From: Branchinecta lynchi | Lineage: Eukaryota; Arthropoda; Branchiopoda; Anostraca; Branchinectidae | Direction: 5' to 3' | Length of the DNA stretch: 64,000 bases | Assembly: GCA_023053575.1 (NCBI GenBank) | Contig: JAKZAP010000021.1 | Span: 19,282,212-19,346,211 of the forward strand | Part shown: piece after piece, positions 11,531 through 22,738 of the stretch | Position numbering within the stretch: position 1 is the first letter of the stretch | How the letters are laid out: every line of letters starts with the position of its first letter | Notes under the pieces: model-generated | Seen by the model: the letters and a program-made list of their open reading frames with translations, nothing else | Told to the model about the DNA's origin: nothing | The model's database searches: none | Position numbers and translations under genes: made by a program

Positions 11531-11672
11531 TCTTTCGGTCTACTAGACAAAAAGTCTATTAAAGTCCCTTCATCCGAGACTTCGGATGGTCACCAACCGA
11601 AAACACCTTGGCCTATTGGGTTGCCGAGGATAAGGACGTACCTGCTCGTGTTACGCTCATCGATGTACCAAG
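11531..11672 (+). CDS. EIF3B: EIF3B exon with apparent 1-base deletion (frameshift)
   Basis: The acceptor is tttgtttcag. The first codons give [11 protein letters not shown], matching human SMGLLDKKSLK. The frame then breaks at 11564-11568. From 11566 the next frame gives [20 protein letters not shown], then [15 protein letters not shown], matching human GIKDFSWSPGGNIIAFWV and following. One base is missing; adding one C to the ccc run restores both the frame and the phase needed by the next exon (AG|C). The donor is gtatgt at 11673. Because eIF3b is essential and the rest of the gene is intact, I favour a homopolymer sequencing or assembly error over a true null allele. Confidence 0.93.
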
Positions 11673-11784
11673 GTATGTGGATGGTCAGACCCGGTGTTAT
11701 AGGTTGAAAATGAAGGGTTGGGTAGCGTGGCCTGGAGTGTATAGAGCGGCGGGTCGTAAAGAGTGGGAATGGCACCAGATATTC

Positions 11785-11905
11785 CTTCAGCCCAAGCTGA
11801 CTGCGAATCGTATTTGACGGTGCAAAACTTCAGCAAGTCAGCTACATTTAGGTCAGCCCTTCTTGGCAAGGGCCCTCTTCAGGCTAAAGCCGCTTAAGCT
11901 GGAAA
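11785..11905. repeat. CGTCAGCT-family fragment
   Basis: It contains cagcccaagctgactgcgaat, gtcagctacatttaggtcag and cccttcttggcaagggccct. These are the terminal and central words of the foldback family at 8374, 18983, 48225 and 49536. Confidence 0.5.
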
Positions 11906-12123
11906 ATTAACTTGTGAAAAACAATAAATGTAGCTATTCGAATAGCACACTTCCGCTACTGTAAATTCCTCCTCTACTTGCCAATTTGGTATAAAAATCG
12001 AAAAATGATAAATAAATTTTCAGTAACTAATATAACTGTTAAACTTGACGAGCTGCACAGGAATCTGTCGGTCGCCGCGTTTTCTCCCCATCACGATCTT
12101 GTCCGTTTGTTTGAAGTGTAATC

Positions 12124-12395
12124 TGAGCCTCGTTTTTGTTGCAATAGCACTGCCGCATCGCTACTGCAGCACTTCTTTGCTTTTGCACAATATGCGTTTT
12201 TGGATTCACTTTCTTCTTGGTTGAAGCGGCAGCGCTGCAGCACTTTGCAGGGAAGCACGGACTTGGTGGCTGAGCAAGTCCGTGATTCTTGAGAAGCGCT
12301 GCCGTCTTCCTAGGAAGCGCTGCAGTGCAAAAACGGATGTAGGGAGAATCGACCGAGAAGTAGACCTGCAGCATACAACAAAAACGAGGCTCTGT
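12124..12395. mobile_element. MITE with GAGCCTCGTTTTTGTTG ends
   Basis: The left end CTGAGCCTCGTTTTTGTTG and the right end CAACAAAAACGAGGCTCTG are inverted copies about 270 bases apart. The interior repeats an aagcgctgc/gcagcgct word several times and could fold. Non-coding. EIF3B intron 4. Confidence 0.6.
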
Positions 12396-12599
12396 TCAAA
12401 GTGTAAATTTGTAACCTAATTTAAGTTGTGTTTCTTTCTTTTCTTTATGTACTCCACTATTTCTATTTTTTAGAATTGGCTGAATAAAAATGTTCATTCA
12501 TTCAATTAAAGATTCTTCCTTGAATATCTGACTTTGTGAACTTCTTCTCTGCTAAAAATTGGTTGGAGTTAAAGCTGGTGCTGTGATTTCATCCTGGAC

Positions 12600-13306
12600 A
12601 CGAACAATTTTTGAAGTATTCTCTATTTGGAAATCGGTGTTTCAGGATTGACATTCTTGGGGGTTTGAAACACGTTAAAAATTATAATTTGTAATGGTTG
12701 ATATAGCAAAATGTTGGGATGCCGGAAGAAAGGTAGATTAAAAAAAAAATTTGCAGGCGGCGCTTACTTTGACTTGTTCTTCGGTACAGTCGTTGGAAGC
12801 TCCGCTTTTTAGCGAAAGCTGAAACGAAAAGCCGAACATGTGAACTTAATTAGACGAACGAAATTACATTAAAGGAAAAACCCCAACTGATGCATTACAA
12901 TTTGTTTTACAAAAAATTTCGCCTGCGGCGCATTTTGCAGTATTCTCTATTTCGAAGATCGGTGTTTTATTTTGTTGGCGTTTTAGGATTGAAATCCTTG
13001 GGGGTTCGAAACACGTTAAAGCTAGAACTTGTATGGTAGGTATGGAAAAATGTTTCCTGAAAAAGGGCAGATTCATTCATTCTTCAATTCATTCTGCCAG
13101 CAAAGTTCGCTGGAAACTTCGCTTTTTAGCGAAAGCTGAATTTGTGAACTTAATATACGAAATTACATTTAAGGAATAATCTGAACTGATGCATTACAGT
13201 TAGTTTTAAACCGGTTCTGTTCTATGCTGGTGGGAAATGTAGTCCGTCGGCACAAACCGGAGGCCCCCCCCCACCCCACCCCCAAGGTAAAAGGCTAGTG
13301 ACGCCC
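12600..13306. repeat. hAT-like remnant with a 325-bp internal duplication
   Basis: A block starting gtattctctattt and running through gggggttygaaacacgttaa occurs at 12617 and again at 12942. A tttcgcctgcggcgcattt block accompanies it. The right edge is ccccccaccccaccccc then ggctagtgacgccctg, resembling hAT termini. Related sequence lies at 40560-40900. Confidence 0.55.
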
Positions 13307-13438
13307 TGTATATATCCAGGTTCTGCTACAAATCCCGCTTATATCTATTGCTTATGTACTGAAGGGGTCATTTAAAATCCGGTTTCCATCGACTTTTCAA
13401 AATGACAAGCTGCCTGCGATATATTTTTCTATTTTCAG

Positions 13439-13577
13439 CAAAAATGAGCTACGAGCCAAGAACCTCTTCAACGTTGCTGATGCTAAGATCTACTGGCAAA
13501 AGGCGGGAGACTACCTGTGTGTCAAAGTTGACAGATACTCTAAACAGAGGAAGGAGAAACAGGAGATTAAATATAGT
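13439..13577 (+). CDS. EIF3B: EIF3B exon (propeller)
   Basis: The acceptor is ttttcag; the first C completes the Ser codon AG|C. It then encodes [40 protein letters not shown] and QEIKYS. The human counterpart is [20 protein letters not shown] (from memory). It ends in phase 0 at donor gtaagc. The [11 protein letters not shown] tail resembles the basic loop of protostome forms, which is shorter in vertebrates. Confidence 0.96.
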
Positions 13578-13619
13578 GTAAGCTAATCTCAGTTCATTTA
13601 TAACCTGTAAGAAAAGAAG

Positions 13620-14110
13620 AAGGACAATGTCGGCAGAACTGCTGATCCTCGGAACAGCCTTACCGAAGATGCAGTTAATGCTGAACCGATCAATAGTTTC
13701 AAGGGCATCGTCGATGGGATTTTTAACTCTGATCAGTTCTTCTACTCAAAATTCCTTCGATTTATTTATAGGCGAAAGCCTTTTTCTCTTGCTTTGTATG
13801 TAATTTCTAAAAGAAACCTGTACAGAGAACAAAAATTGAACAATTCGTAGTCACAAGAACAGAGAGACTGTGGCTAATCCCACTCTCAGAAGACTTAAAA
13901 TTCTCCACCGTTTTGTCGGTAATTGTAGTAGGTAGAACAGTTTGAATTTTGTTTTAAAAAGACTGACTAGTCGATGGGGGCAAATGCAGAAGAAAGTCGA
14001 CGGTTGCCAGTCAGGAACAGAGTAACTGTCCGGTGGGACTCGCTACCAGACGGTAGTTGGTGCGGACACAGTCAGTGAATTCAAAAAAGCTGTATGTAGT
14101 ATAGTATTTT
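13620..14110 (+). pseudogene. Possible decayed LINE fragment
   Basis: Short pieces such as RLPVRNRVTVRWDSLPDG (near 14000) and VGADTVSEFKK resemble the RVVNLWNSLPE...VNxFK end of LINE RT proteins but sit in different frames. Weak evidence. Confidence 0.3.
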
Positions 14111-14719
14111 TAGGCGTCTAATTCGTCTGCCGGCTAGAGAGAGCATAAATCAGGCATTTGTCCAGAACCATTGCTGCAAGCCGGGTCATCCTTGGTTGTA
14201 AAGTTATGGCGGTCGGAGAACGGTCTTATTCTCCTGGCAGCAAACCCCATTTTCCATAATCTACCAGTTTGGAGGCATCTGCTGGAGACAGATTGATAGT
14301 GTACCATAGTGTTTTTTTGTTTGTTTTTTTTTCTGTGTTAGTTTATGGCGAAAGCTGGATTAAAAGTTAGTAAATTAATCTGGATGATACGTTTTTTGGT
14401 TTCAAAATTCCCGTAGAGTTTGGTTTAGTTAGATTTCTGGTACGTACCAAAACTTGTCTGTAAATGAGTTTGTAAGAGGCCTTTATCAGCTTTATATTTG
14501 TTTTTTTATTTAGCAAATTCAAAGTAAATCCGGTGAGGGGAGATTGTCAGACATCACACTGTAGCCTACTAGTAAAATAACTGTTTTGTCGGAAGTAGTC
14601 GAAGTAGCCATTTCTTAAGTTACCAAGGGCTTTTAGTGTCGTATTTTCATCTGTGAGGAACTTTTTTTTCGTGGCTGAAACTAATGGAGATACGAACAGT
14701 GGAAGCTAAATACTCCTTG

Positions 14720-14860
14720 AGCCCAAGCTGACTGGGAGACATGTATTCAAAAGAATGCATAAAATGAATACGGTCTGCTACGATGCTTTGGCAGCGATGT
14801 TTCAGCCCTTCTTTTCAAGGGTCCTGGTGATACTGTCGAACTTCAGGGACAAATAGGGGA
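14720..14860. repeat. CGTCAGCT-family fragment
   Basis: It contains gagcccaagctgactggga, tttggcagcgatgtttcagc and ccttcttttcaagggtcctg, diverged from the foldback family. It lies 117 bases before an EIF3B exon. Confidence 0.45.
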
Positions 14861-14976
14861 AGACCGAACCTGCAATAAATAACTGATAGATAGATAGAAA
14901 AAAGTTTACAGAACAAAGAAGTTTGAAAGAAAGTGGATGCCTTCAGTTGTGCTTTAAACATTAATTTTGTCTACAG

Positions 14977-15166
14977 GGCATCACACACAATCTTGAGATC
15001 TTCCACATGAGAGAAAAACAAATCCCTGTCGACTCCGTTGAAATTAAGGACCCCGTCACCTTCTTCGCATGGGATCCAGTCAACGCAAAGTGTGCTGTTA
15101 TCCACGGCGAAGCACCTTCCATCAACGTTTCCTTCTATGATACGAAGGGCTCTCCGATTCTTCTCA
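14977..15166 (+). CDS. EIF3B: EIF3B exon (propeller)
   Basis: The acceptor is ctacag. It encodes GITHNLEIFHMREKQIPVDS, VEIKDPVTFFAWDPVNAKCA and VIHGEAPSINVSFYDTKGSP, then ILL. The FRMREKQVPVDVVE and FAVLHGEAPRISVSFYHVK segments of human eIF3b are the obvious matches. The last base (A) starts a codon finished by the next exon; the donor is gtaagt at 15167. Confidence 0.97.
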
Positions 15167-15289
15167 GTAAGTACACCAGGCTACATAGTTCTTTAGATAT
15201 TTTGAGGTCATAGCAGTTCCAAGATCATCGAAGCTTACGGAGCTACATTTTGTCACGGCAGCATGAATTGCACAATGATTTCCGTCAGA

Positions 15290-16250
15290 AATCTAAGCCG
15301 CGTTCGATTTACCCTTGACTCGGTCCTGTCAGCGAAATGCCGTTTTATTTGTCCTGTCAGCTGACAATTGTCAGTGCCCTGTCAGACAGGAGTCCGTGTG
15401 TGACATACATTGGGCTGGTCATTAATAATTAATTATCTAAGGCGATTTTATTCCTAATTCAGAGAATATAAAAGACGTAAAAGAATATCCGTTTCCCCTC
15501 GGAAACTTAGAATGTCCGGGAAGCTGAGGTTTTGGATATCCAGCTAAAAAACATTCTGACGGAATATCCTGGGAGCTCAGGTTTTCGATATCCTGCTGAA
15601 AAAACGTAGCATCCTGGGTACTGAGGTTTTTAGGAATATCTATGTGGTGCAAGAACGGAATCCGTGGTAACGGAGAGCAGGAACGAAAGAGCGGTTTTCA
15701 AGCAGATGCGAATTAGAAACTAACCAAGCCAAAGCTGCTGGATATTTCTGGACGTTTTTGTGAACTGAAATTGTCAATACAGTAAGTCAGCTCGAACCAC
15801 CAAACGAAAGACTACGATCCCAGATACGCCTTTGAAGAGTCGAGAAACTCCCCGTTCGCACGCTATCGTTATGTTCGCAAGGTGGGTTTAGCCCACCGTC
15901 AGAATACCGACATTGAACCGGCAACGAGAGGTCCATCGCGGGACCTCGGAAGTAAACAGTAATAACCTCATTGGTTCACGTGAATGATGACATGATCTCA
16001 GAAAAGTTTCGGTCCGATCTCAGGTAGATTTCTCGACTGCGTTTTATTTGTGATACTTGTCCATTGAGTCATTCACCTGACAAGGCTAATAAAACGGCTT
16101 TAGATCGTGACAAGGGAACAACAAGAAGACAAGGGAACAACAAGAAGACAAGGCAACAACAAGAAGACAAAGCAACAACAAGAAGACAAGGCAACAACAA
16201 GAAGACAAGGCAACAACAAGAAGACAAGGATGGCTCAGATCGAACGCAGC
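15290..16250. repeat. Possible TIR element holding an 18-bp minisatellite
   Basis: The left GCCGCGTTCGATTTACCC is approximately the inverse of the right ATCGAACGCAGC. The interior includes several tgtcag words (15345-15400) and three variants of ggttttngatatcc (15525-15640). Boundaries are uncertain. Confidence 0.35.
16110..16230 (+). repeat. 18-bp minisatellite, about 6.5 copies
   Basis: Direct repeats of ggcaacaacaagaagaca with two ggg variants at the left end. All three frames stay open through it because the unit is a multiple of three and has no stops. The resulting peptides (NNKKTRQQQEDK) are not evidence of a gene. Confidence 0.9.
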
Positions 16251-16869
16251 TCTAGTCTACGCCTGTTGCCGCATTACCGGATGATTTGACAGATAGTTGT
16301 ATTCAGGTCCGAATGCAGGAAGTTATTGGGGGGGGGGGTTGCCCGCGGGTCGGACCAAAAAGTATAAAAAAGACATGGATCAGAGGTTAAAGCTTATGAA
16401 AAACGTTTATTTTTGTATGTCCCGGGGGGGGGGGGGGGTTAACCCCCTAACCTCTCCACAAGTACGGCCGTGGTTGTGTTGTATGTTATGAAGTTAATAA
16501 TTAATACAGCTAATAGCCAACTATTTCAGGGTTTTCTTGGCACAAACTTTAAGTTTGAAGTTGCAGAAAAGGAATTTATTTAGAATTTACAAGTGTGCTC
16601 ATTTTTCTATCTGAGAAATCTGTTAGTTTGAACTGCCATCTTTTCCGTTGAAGGCACGGTACCAGCTTAAAACTGTGAAAGGAACGCCAGTTGGCAGTTA
16701 ACAGACAGCAAAATTTTAAAATAAGAGGAACGTGGCTGAAATGGATGCGAGTTAAAGGTTTTTCGCAAGTAGTTTACAGTAATGTTGCCTGCTATGGGTT
16801 TTGGTTTTTTCTTCGGCGATCGGTCAGTGTTAGCAGGCGTTCACATAAGCATACGTCAACAGTACACTG

Positions 16870-17190
16870 TAAATAAATAAATAAATAATCTGTATTCTTT
16901 CCCTTTATCACAATGCAATAACATTGGTATCGTCAAACAAGTAAGAAGAGAAAAACACCAAAAGACTACAACAAGAATACACACGATGAGCTATCACTTT
17001 GATTTGAGGATATTGTCGCTGTAGTGCTTCACATAATATGGCACGTACGAGTTCAAAAATCTTGTCGTCGAGTGTGTAGGCGGGCACAGTTTTTTTCTCT
17101 CTTTCAGAGTTGCCAACCTCGTCTTGTGTGCGTGCGGTACTGAAGTAAACTGGGGCAGGATATATCGGTGCGTTGGGGCTTCAGGATGTC
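16870..17190 (-). repeat. LINE 3' fragment
   Basis: It is nearly identical to 62687-63020: ttccctttatcacaatgcaa, cgtcaaacaagtaagaagag and cttgtcgtcgagtgtgtagg. That copy encodes an RT C-terminus on the minus strand. The 3' end is an aaataaataaataaat run at 16871-16887. Confidence 0.75.
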
Positions 17191-17195
17191 ATAAA

Positions 17196-17367
17196 AAAAT
17201 CTTGCAATATTTGCTACTGGAATTAATATTTTCTCTAATTCGGATTAATCTTTCCTCTAATTCGGATTAATCTTATCTGATTAGATTAATTCTGGGATTA
17301 ATCTTATCTCTGTAGATCTCATCCCAGTAGCATATACTGCAGAATCCTTACTCGGACGAACTTTTTA
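17196..17367. mobile_element. GGATTAAT MITE, copy 2
   Basis: It shares TTGCAATATTTGCTACTGG, repeated CGGATTAATC and the terminal CTCGGACGAACTTTTTACAG then tgtag with 9838-9995. It ends 28 bases before an EIF3B exon and so supplies part of that intron's 3' end. Confidence 0.65.
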
Positions 17368-17395
17368 CAGTGTAGGTAACTCCTGTCACTTTCAG

Positions 17396-17613
17396 AAAAA
17401 TTCGAGAAGAAATCCTGCAACTCCCTCTTCTGGGCCCCGTGTGGTCAGTTCATCGTTTTCGCCGGACTTAGAAACACCTCTGGCCTATTCGAGTTCTACG
17501 ATACGAATGACTTTACACTTATGAATATGGGCGAGCATTTCATGGCAACTGACTGCGAGTGGGACCCGACTGGTCGATACTTCGTGACCAGCAACTCCTT
17601 CTGGACCAACAAG
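17396..17613 (+). CDS. EIF3B: EIF3B exon (propeller)
   Basis: After acceptor ttcag the exon completes Lys (A|AA) and encodes KFEKKSCNSLFWAPCGQFIV, FAGLRNTSGLFEFYDTNDFT, LMNMGEHFMATDCEWDPTGR and YFVTSNSFWTNK. The last blade contains the conserved EWDPTGRY motif. The donor gttgga at 17614 is a weak match to consensus, so this site could be used less efficiently. The next exon joins in phase 0. Confidence 0.96.
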
Positions 17614-17686
17614 GTTGGATATCGTTTGTTTCTCTTAAAAATAATTGCCAAATACTAACCAATGGAGTGAGATGTTGAGTAGCTTT

Positions 17687-18511
17687 AAGCCGCTTTCACA
17701 TTGACGCGTCGTTGCGACGCGCTGCGTATGCGTGCGTACAGGTGGTGTAGCGTATCTTTCACACCTGCGGATGTGTATTTACGCTTTCCTTTCTCGGTTT
17801 CTTATGCTGAATTCGCTTTTCTTTCATCGTTACTAGGTTTTCTCCAGTTTGCCTTCAAATTCTGGAGAAACTGGAGAAAACCAACCAACGATAGAGAAAA
17901 ACTTAGTGTTGATGAAAGAAACGGGAATTTAGCTTAAAGTTTAACTGAAAAGCAAACTTATTTTTGTATCATTTAGGTGAATACACTGAGTAATTTAGAT
18001 TCTGCTAAGAGATTTTTTGATTTTCCACTATCTGCTCTAGTAGTGAGGTTCAGAACATCCACTGCTGTCCTCACAGCGCTAATTCTACTATGACGCGGAA
18101 TATTTGAATGTGAACACAAACGCGGCTTTTCAGTGGGCGGTGATGAGCTTGGTGAAGACTGCTTAGTGCCTGAACAAAAAAATGTCATAAATCTTTTTCC
18201 TCAAGCATACGACACAGGTAGTAGCACAAATCTGACAGGGAAATTCCACTATTTGAAAAATGATTTTTCCTGAATAGCGGAGCCAGGAAGTAACGCATTT
18301 TCATCGGGTCTTCAAGCCTCCTTAAGTGAATAGGTGAGGGGTAACAAGAATGTCCCATCTCTGCCCTTTTCAGTTAAACGTTAAGAAACCGAGGAAGGAA
18401 AGCGTAAATGCACATCCGCAGGTGTGAAAGATAAGCTACGCAACCTGTTCGCAGCGCAAGATAAACGCATACACAGCGCATCGCAACGACGCGTCATTAT
18501 GAAAGCGGCGT
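17687..18511. mobile_element. TIR element with AAGCCGCTTTCACATTGACG ends
   Basis: The left end AAGCCGCTTTCACATTGACG then CGTCGTTGCGA is the inverse of the right end (gcaacgacgcgtcattatga then aagcggcg). The subterminal cacctgcggatgtgtattta is also inverted near 18410. The interior 17935-18350 repeats at 50100-50520. A relative with the same ends is at 37306-38118. Confidence 0.7.
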
Positions 18512-18982
18512 AAGTCTGTGTCGCTTGTTCTATGCGGGGAGAAGGACCCTGTCTTGCAAGATTGAAAGCTCTTTTGAGAGGAGGAGAGCCGCAAACAATG
18601 AACAGAATATGTGTAATTCGGAATCATCAAGGAAGTTCATGAAGTTCTCGTCCTAAAAGAGGCTCTTTGACTACAATTTTCGTTCAGATTTTGGCGAAAT
18701 GAGAGGTACACGAGGGCGAAAAATGGTCCTAAAATATCAGTATTTACATATCGAAGATGAAAACGTCTGTCTCCCAATACGGTACTTCATGAAGCATTTG
18801 TGGCGTTATTCATACAAGTAAGGCCAGTTAACGTACAAGTAATGCTAGTTTTCCCTCTGTGATTTGCCCGTTGTTCTGTGATCTTTTTCTGTGTTTTTTT
18901 CTACTTTATCCTTCATTTTCTCTTTCCTGTACGATGGGTTAAAAATAAACATTACATTACTGACACTGAATTCGATCAATAA

Positions 18983-19165
18983 GATGCTTTGGCTGCGATA
19001 TTTCGGCCCTCCTTGGCAAGGGTTGTCAGGCTGTTGAACGTCGGGGACAATATGGAAGAAACAAACCTACAGTAAGTGACGTTCGACAGCCTGACGAGGA
19101 CTCTTGCCAAGAAGGGCCGAAATATCGCTGCAAAAGCAACGTAGCTGACGTATTCGTTTTTAGCC
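18983..19165. mobile_element. CGTCAGCT foldback MITE
   Basis: Long inverted arms: left about 18983-19042 (GCGATATTTCGGCCCTCCTT, GTCAGGCTGTTGAACGTC) and right about 19078-19139 (GACGTTCGACAGCCTGACGA, AAGAAGGGCCGAAATATCG), with a 35-base loop. The right flank gtagctgacgtattcg carries the family terminus; the left terminus is degraded. Confidence 0.75.
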
Positions 19166-19247
19166 ATTGTTTGAATTTATGTTTCCTAGTTAGCTTGTCC
19201 TCAAGAAGTATTGACCAAGAAGATGGCGGTTCAAAAAATCCCCTTTT

Positions 19248-21440
19248 TATGGCACTTGAGCTTACTCAAGTGCCATATAGCGATTGTAATTTCTGTCCGT
19301 CAGTCGGTCTGTCGGTCCCGGTTTTGCTAGTTCGGGCACTTCCAGATAAGCTAGGACGATGAAACTTGGCAGGCATATCAGGAACTGGACCAGATTAAAT
19401 TAGAAATTGTCGCTTCCTCGATCCGACCATCTGGAGGGGAGTGGAGGGAGGAGGAATCCGGAAAAAATAGGAAAAATGAGATATTTTTAGCTTACGAACG
19501 GGTGATCGGATCTTAATGAAACTTGATATATGGAAGGACTTCGTGTCTCAGACCCTCCATTTTAAATCCAGACCGGATCCGGTGACACTGGGGGGAGTAG
19601 GAGGGGGAAACCGGAAATCTTGGAAAACACTTAGAGTGGAGGGATCAGGATGAAACTTGGTGGAAAGTACAAGCAAAAGTCCTAGATACGTGACTGATAT
19701 AACCGGAACGGATCCGCTCACTTTGGGGGAGTTGGGGGGGGGGGAGAAGTCCGAATTTGTAGTGATCCCGCGAGTTCCGTGCTTCCTCATGTGCTGGGAC
19801 GATGGAAATTTACAGGTATGTCTGGGACCCGACTAAATTAAATAGGAAATCGTCAATTCCCCGATTCGACCATCTGGGGGGGGGGGGAGTGGAGGGAGGG
19901 TGAAGCCAAAATTTGAGGTATTTTTAGCTTGCGAACGGGTGATCGGATCTTGATGAAAATTGAGATTTAGGATGACCTCGTGTCTCAGACATCTCATTTT
20001 AAATCCGGGCCGGATCCGATGACACTGGGGGGAGTTGGAGGAGGGAACCGGAAATTTTGAGAAACGCTTAAAGTGGAGGGATCGGGATGAAACTTGGTGG
20101 GAAAAACATCCGGGGGTCCGGATTTCTAGCGATCCCGCAAGTTCGGCATACTTCCTGATGTCCTAGGGTGATGAAACTTGGCTGGTATGTCAGGGATCCG
20201 AACAGATTGACTTGAGAACAGCCGTTTCCCCGACCCGACCATCGTGGGGGGAGTGGGTGGATGGGGAGTCCGGAATCCAGTGGCGTGCATAACTTTTGAA
20301 CGGGTGATAGGATTTGAATGAAACTTGTCTGGTGAGCTATCGCCTCGGACGTTCAGTGTCAGGTCCGGGTCGGGTCCGATACCTGTGGGGATGGGGGGGG
20401 GAACTCAAGAAACTCTAAAAGCAGAGGGATTGGGACGAAACTTACTGGATGGAACAAGCATTAGGCCTAGATGAAATTGACGGAGCCAGATGGTTTCGGG
20501 GCTCTGTGGGGGGAGTTGGAGGGGGTTTACTGGAATTCCGGTAGTCTTGAGTTAGAATAGTTCCAGATGTAAAACGACAACGAAACTTCGCAGGCATATT
20601 AGCGACCCGAATTATCTTGACTTAAGAACCTGACACAACATACCCCCGGAAACTTCCGTTCCTAGATCCGAGCATTTTTTGGGGAGCAAGAGAAGAGAAA
20701 TTGCGAACGAGTGGTCTGATTCGAGTGAAACTTCATGGGTGATACGAATCGATGGCCTCGACATGTAAAACATGCGTTCGAACCATATGCGACCACGATT
20801 AGGGGAACTGGGGGTGGGGGGACTTTTGACATGCACAAAAACCAAACGGATGGACCGAATGAGATGCAATTCGACAGTGCCGAGTTTATGCGGCCTAGAT
20901 TTGTTATTTGGCGTCCGGACCGGATTCCGCCAAGGTAGGGGGGGTACTGGAAACTTGCACATAGGCTATGCTCCAATTTCAGTCAAACTTGATGGACAGG
21001 AACAGGGAATTAAGAGATTGGGCCCGAACCGGCTCCGACAACGTTGGTGGGAGGGGGGGGGGGGTACCGGAACCTTCCAAAAATGCTCAGATTCGAGTGA
21101 AACTTGATAGATGGTATAAACGAAGATGCTTTAGATGGTCGATTTTTTTTATTCCCAACCAGATTCGGCCACGGTAGGTGGAGATAGAGTGAGTACCGGA
21201 AATCGTGTAGCACGTCTAGGGATCAAACAAATGGATTTATTGGGATGAAAGTTTGAACAGTCATGTGCATTTGCTACAGACAATCGAGACGATGCCGGAA
21301 CTGCTCAGAAATGAGTGAAACTAAATATCCTATTTCTATTTCCGAACCGCATTTTTGCATGACGGGTGTATTTTGTGACGTTCTCATCTACTTTCTTGTA
21401 CAGCCTACTCGTACAAGTGCCATATGAGCTCGTAGCTCTT
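19248..21440 (+). repeat. CAAGTGCC-hairpin family element, 2.2 kb, largest copy
   Basis: The left hairpin TATGGCACTTG...CAAGTGCCATATA leads into CCGTCAGTCGGTCTGTCGG. Then about 13 alternations follow of a G-tract (for example ctggggggagtaggaggggg) with a TGAAACTTG core, spaced roughly 80-160 bases. The right end is ACAAGTGCCATATGAGCTCG. No real ORF. EIF3B intron 7. Confidence 0.8.
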
Positions 21441-22115
21441 GATGAGTGAATAATATAGTACGTAAACAATGGTAATTTAGTTGTCGACACCCTGTATATT
21501 TTTTAAAGTATTTATATGTCAATGAATGGACCAGATGGTTTAAGCATAGTTTGTTTTATACATTATATTTTGTACTACTCAGTTCTGAGGGAAAATAAAT
21601 AATAAACCGACGTCTGAGATGGAAAAAGGTACATTTGTAAATTCAGAAAAAATTAAAAATCGCTCAACTTTCAACTAAAAATGTCTGCCAGTACTGGTCT
21701 GGCAGAAACCCGGACTGGAATAGTTGGCTATTAGCTGATACAAAGTTTGTTACTTTTTCCTTTCCATTTGGCTGGTTAAAATGAAATAAACAAAACCAGG
21801 GTTGTGAAACATTTAGATACGTGTTCAAATCAATCAATCAATCAAGTTTATTTTTAAAATAGCTTAAAGCTGGAAGAGGAATAACATATTTACGAAATAC
21901 ACAAACACGAAACAAATTAACTAATACACTTACAAGAAATGACCAGAAATGATGGGATGAAGTAATGCAAAAATTGGGCAAAAGAATTAGCAGGATATGG
22001 AGAAATGAAGAAAACTGATTGCCAGTGTTCCTCTGCGACGGACGGGAAGGGAGGGGGGAATAGACGGACCATACATTTTTTGAATGAGTATTTCTCAAAT
22101 AAACATACTCTACTG

Positions 22116-22492
22116 CAGAGATGGGCGAATCCTATCACGTAAGGATTCGAATCCGAATCCACCGTTTCATGCTGAGGTTTCAAATCCGGAATTGAATCCA
22201 CCCTTAATAAAAATCAAATCATGTACATAATTAATAGTTTAAAAATCAGAGGGGACAAAAAGCACTGATATCTAAGGTAATCAGATAACGTGATAGATTA
22301 CTGAGGATGTTGATGGTAGAGATAAAAAAAAAAAAAATGGGTTGCCTAAGCCGACTGTGTAAAAATTGGGAAACGGAAACTAGAAGGATGTAGATTAGAA
22401 ATTTGAGCGGATTCGTCAGGTTAAAAGTTCGGAATCTGAATCCAGCCTGACAAGCAGAAGACTCGAATCCGAATTAAATTCGCCCATCTCTG
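22116..22492. mobile_element. hAT-like MITE with ctctactg duplication
   Basis: CAGAGATGGGCGAAT at the left and ATTCGCCCATCTCTG at the right are inverse. The 8 bases ctctactg flank both sides exactly (22108-22115 and 22493-22500). GGATTCGAATCCGAATC subterminal words occur at both ends. No ORF. It ends 42 bases before an EIF3B exon. Confidence 0.88.
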
Positions 22493-22534
22493 CTCTACTG
22501 TAAGCCAACAATTAATCATTCATTCTTCTTTCAG

Positions 22535-22738
22535 AGCGATAACGCCTATTACCTGTGGACGTTCCAAGGACGAATCCTCAAGCGTGTGTCGCTCAGTCGC
22601 TTCTGCCAGTTCTACTGGAGACCGCGTCCTCCATCCCTCATCAACGCCGAGAAGACTAAGGAAATCAAGAAGAACCTGAAGAAGTACAGCCAGCAGTTCG
22701 ACGTGAAAGATAAGATGAAGCTGTCCAAGGCGTCAAAG
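22535..22738 (+). CDS. EIF3B: EIF3B exon (last blade and helical linker)
   Basis: It encodes [40 protein letters not shown] and a lysine-rich helical stretch ([20 protein letters not shown]) ending KLSKASK. Human eIF3b has DNAYWLWTFQGRLLQ, FCQLLWRPRPPTLL and IKKDLKKYSKIFEQKDR at the same place (from memory). The acceptor is ttctttcag and the donor gtaggc. A hAT-like element at 22116-22492 ends 42 bases upstream, so the acceptor region of this intron is partly of recent origin. Confidence 0.97.

Noticed and set aside
16064..16289. Lys/Gln-rich open frames of 60-63 residues
   Set aside because: Produced by the 18-bp minisatellite; open in several frames at once.
20612..21213. Several overlapping 67-116-residue frames on both strands
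   Set aside because: All lie within the G-tract modules of the CAAGTGCC element; proline/glycine-rich translations of repeats.
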